7,318 nt of DNA from an uncultured Lachnospiraceae bacterium. Its GTDB lineage: Bacteria; Bacillota; Clostridia; Lachnospirales; Lachnospiraceae. Position 1 is the stretch's first letter. Every line of letters begins with the position of its first letter. This document shows, piece after piece, positions 6,413 through 7,318 of this stretch. A program made the position numbers and the translations under genes. Where the stretch lies: the NCBI GenBank assembly GCA_902797475.1, contig CADBTG010000279.1:1-7318 (forward strand), in the 5' to 3' direction. Below the pieces are notes generated by a model. It worked only from the letters and a program-made list of their open reading frames with translations, was not told the origin of the DNA and did no database searches.

Positions 6413-6438
6413 GAATAACGAAGATGAGGAGAACAATT

Positions 6439-7318
6439 ATGGATTACAAGAACGCCGGTGTGGATATCGAGGCCGGATATAAGGCTGTGGAACTGATGAA
6501 AAAGCACGTGAAGGAGACGATGCGCCCCGAAGTACTCGGCGGACTCGGCGGCTTCTCCGGTGCATTTTCCCTGGACCGCTTCATGGGTATGAAGCATCCG
6601 ACTCTTGTTTCCGGAACGGACGGCGTCGGCACGAAACTGAAGCTTGCCTTTTTGATGGACAAGCATGATACGATCGGCATCGACTGCGTGGCTATGTGCG
6701 TGAACGACATTGCCTGCGCCGGCGGTGAGCCTTTGTTCTTCCTTGACTATATTGCATGCGGCAAGAACTATCCCGAGAAGATTGCAACGATTGTAAAGGG
6801 TGTTGCGGAAGGCTGTAAGCAGGCCGGCTGCGCATTGATCGGTGGCGAGACTGCCGAGATGCCCGGTTTCTATCCCGAGGATGAGTACGACCTTGCCGGT
6901 TTCGCCGTAGGTATCGTGGATGCGGATGACATCGTATCCGGGGCAAATGTGAAGAAGGGCGATACGATTATCGGCATTGCTTCAAGCGGCATTCACAGCA
7001 ACGGTTACTCCCTTGTGCGTAAGGTGTTCGATCTTCGCGAGCAGAGCCTGAACCGCTATTGCGAGTCTCTCGGAACGACGCTCGGCGAGGCACTTCTGAC
7101 GCCTACGAAGATTTATGTGAAGGCACTTGCTTCCCTGAAGGAAGAAGGCGTGAAGGTTAAGGCCTGCAGCCATATCACGGGCGGCGGCTTCTACGAGAAC
7201 ATTCCGAGAATGCTTCCCGACGGCAAGCATGCGATGATTCGCAAGGACAGCTATGAAGTACCTCCGATTTTCGAATTGCTCCGCGTAAACGGCAACATCG
7301 AAGAGAAGATGATGTACA
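6439..7318 (+). CDS. purM: PurM, phosphoribosylformylglycinamidine cyclo-ligase (AIR synthetase), 3' end outside window
   Basis: This frame encodes the first 293 residues of PurM and stays open to the window end; the family is usually about 340-350 residues, so about 50 are missing. The enzyme uses ATP to close the imidazole ring of FGAM and form AIR, two steps before the PurE substrate is converted. Family motifs are in order: AGVDIEAGYKAV (residues 6-17), GGLGGFSGAF (34-43), the SGTDGVGTKLKLA nucleotide-site stretch (58-70), VNDIACAGGEPLFFLDY (88-104), GGETAEMPGFY (135-145), SSGIHSNGYSLV (182-193) and HITGGG (245-250). The start at 6439 has GAGGAG at 6426-6431, 7 bases upstream. An in-frame ATG at 6424 overlaps that site and is unlikely to be used. 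The gene is preceded by its own probable promoter, palindrome and leader hairpin. Other purine genes, such as purN, may follow outside the window. Confidence 0.96.
   Translation, partial: MDYKNAGVDIEAGYKAVELMKKHVKETMRPEVLGGLGGFSGAFSLDRFMGMKHPTLVSGTDGVGTKLKLAFLMDKHDTIGIDCVAMCVNDIACAGGEPLFFLDYIACGKNYPEKIATIVKGVAEGCKQAGCALIGGETAEMPGFYPEDEYDLAGFAVGIVDADDIVSGANVKKGDTIIGIASSGIHSNGYSLVRKVFDLREQSLNRYCESLGTTLGEALLTPTKIYVKALASLKEEGVKVKACSHITGGGFYENIPRMLPDGKHAMIRKDSYEVPPIFELLRVNGNIEEKMMY

Noticed and set aside
6424..6438. In-frame ATG at 6424 as purM start
   Set aside because: It overlaps the GAGGAG site that serves the ATG at 6439, and the family N-terminus fits the later start.
6209..6438. Purine, PRPP or ZTP riboswitch upstream of purM
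   Set aside because: None of the conserved core sequences I know for these aptamers could be found; only simple hairpins and a DNA palindrome are visible.

Overview
The window looks like chromosome of a Gram-positive anaerobe of the class Clostridia, most likely the Lachnospiraceae. This is inferred from strong GGAGG-type ribosome binding sites, tight same-strand gene packing, and the gene families present; no marker gene settles the taxonomy. All genes supported here are on the + strand. The first and last genes are cut by the window edges.

Region 1 (1-3533) encodes a membrane system related to the GldF/GldG ABC transporter of gliding bacteria. It holds the C-terminal end of an ABC-2 type permease (1-375), a GldG-like protein anchored at both ends with a large extracytoplasmic domain (387-1778), a membrane-anchored DUF4340 protein made of repeated units (1778-3175), and a small three-helix membrane protein of unknown function (3192-3533). 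The genes touch or lie within 17 bases of each other, so they are very probably one transcript. The ATPase gene would be expected upstream, outside the window. A Clostridia host would not glide, so the system probably handles some other cell-envelope substrate, which the sequence does not reveal.

Region 2 (3556-5622) is a 688-residue metallo-aminopeptidase of family M29. All five expected metal ligands are recognisable, and it carries an extra N-terminal region of about 245 residues. It follows the small membrane protein by 22 bases and may be co-transcribed with region 1.

Region 3 (5623-7318) is de novo purine synthesis: purE (5699-6208) and the first 293 codons of purM (6439 to the window end). 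A hairpin without a U-tract lies between the aminopeptidase gene and purE. The 230-base purE-purM gap is the largest non-coding stretch. It holds a 10-base direct repeat, an AT-rich inverted repeat, a near-perfect 22-base palindrome that runs into an extended -10 promoter element, and a GC-rich leader hairpin just upstream of the purM ribosome binding site. This arrangement suggests that purM, and probably purine genes beyond the edge, has its own regulated promoter.

No mobile elements, CRISPR arrays, tRNA or rRNA genes were seen. I found no clear evidence of an entirely new system. The least explained parts are the Gld-like cluster in a non-gliding lineage, the N-terminal domain of the M29 enzyme, and the purM control region.
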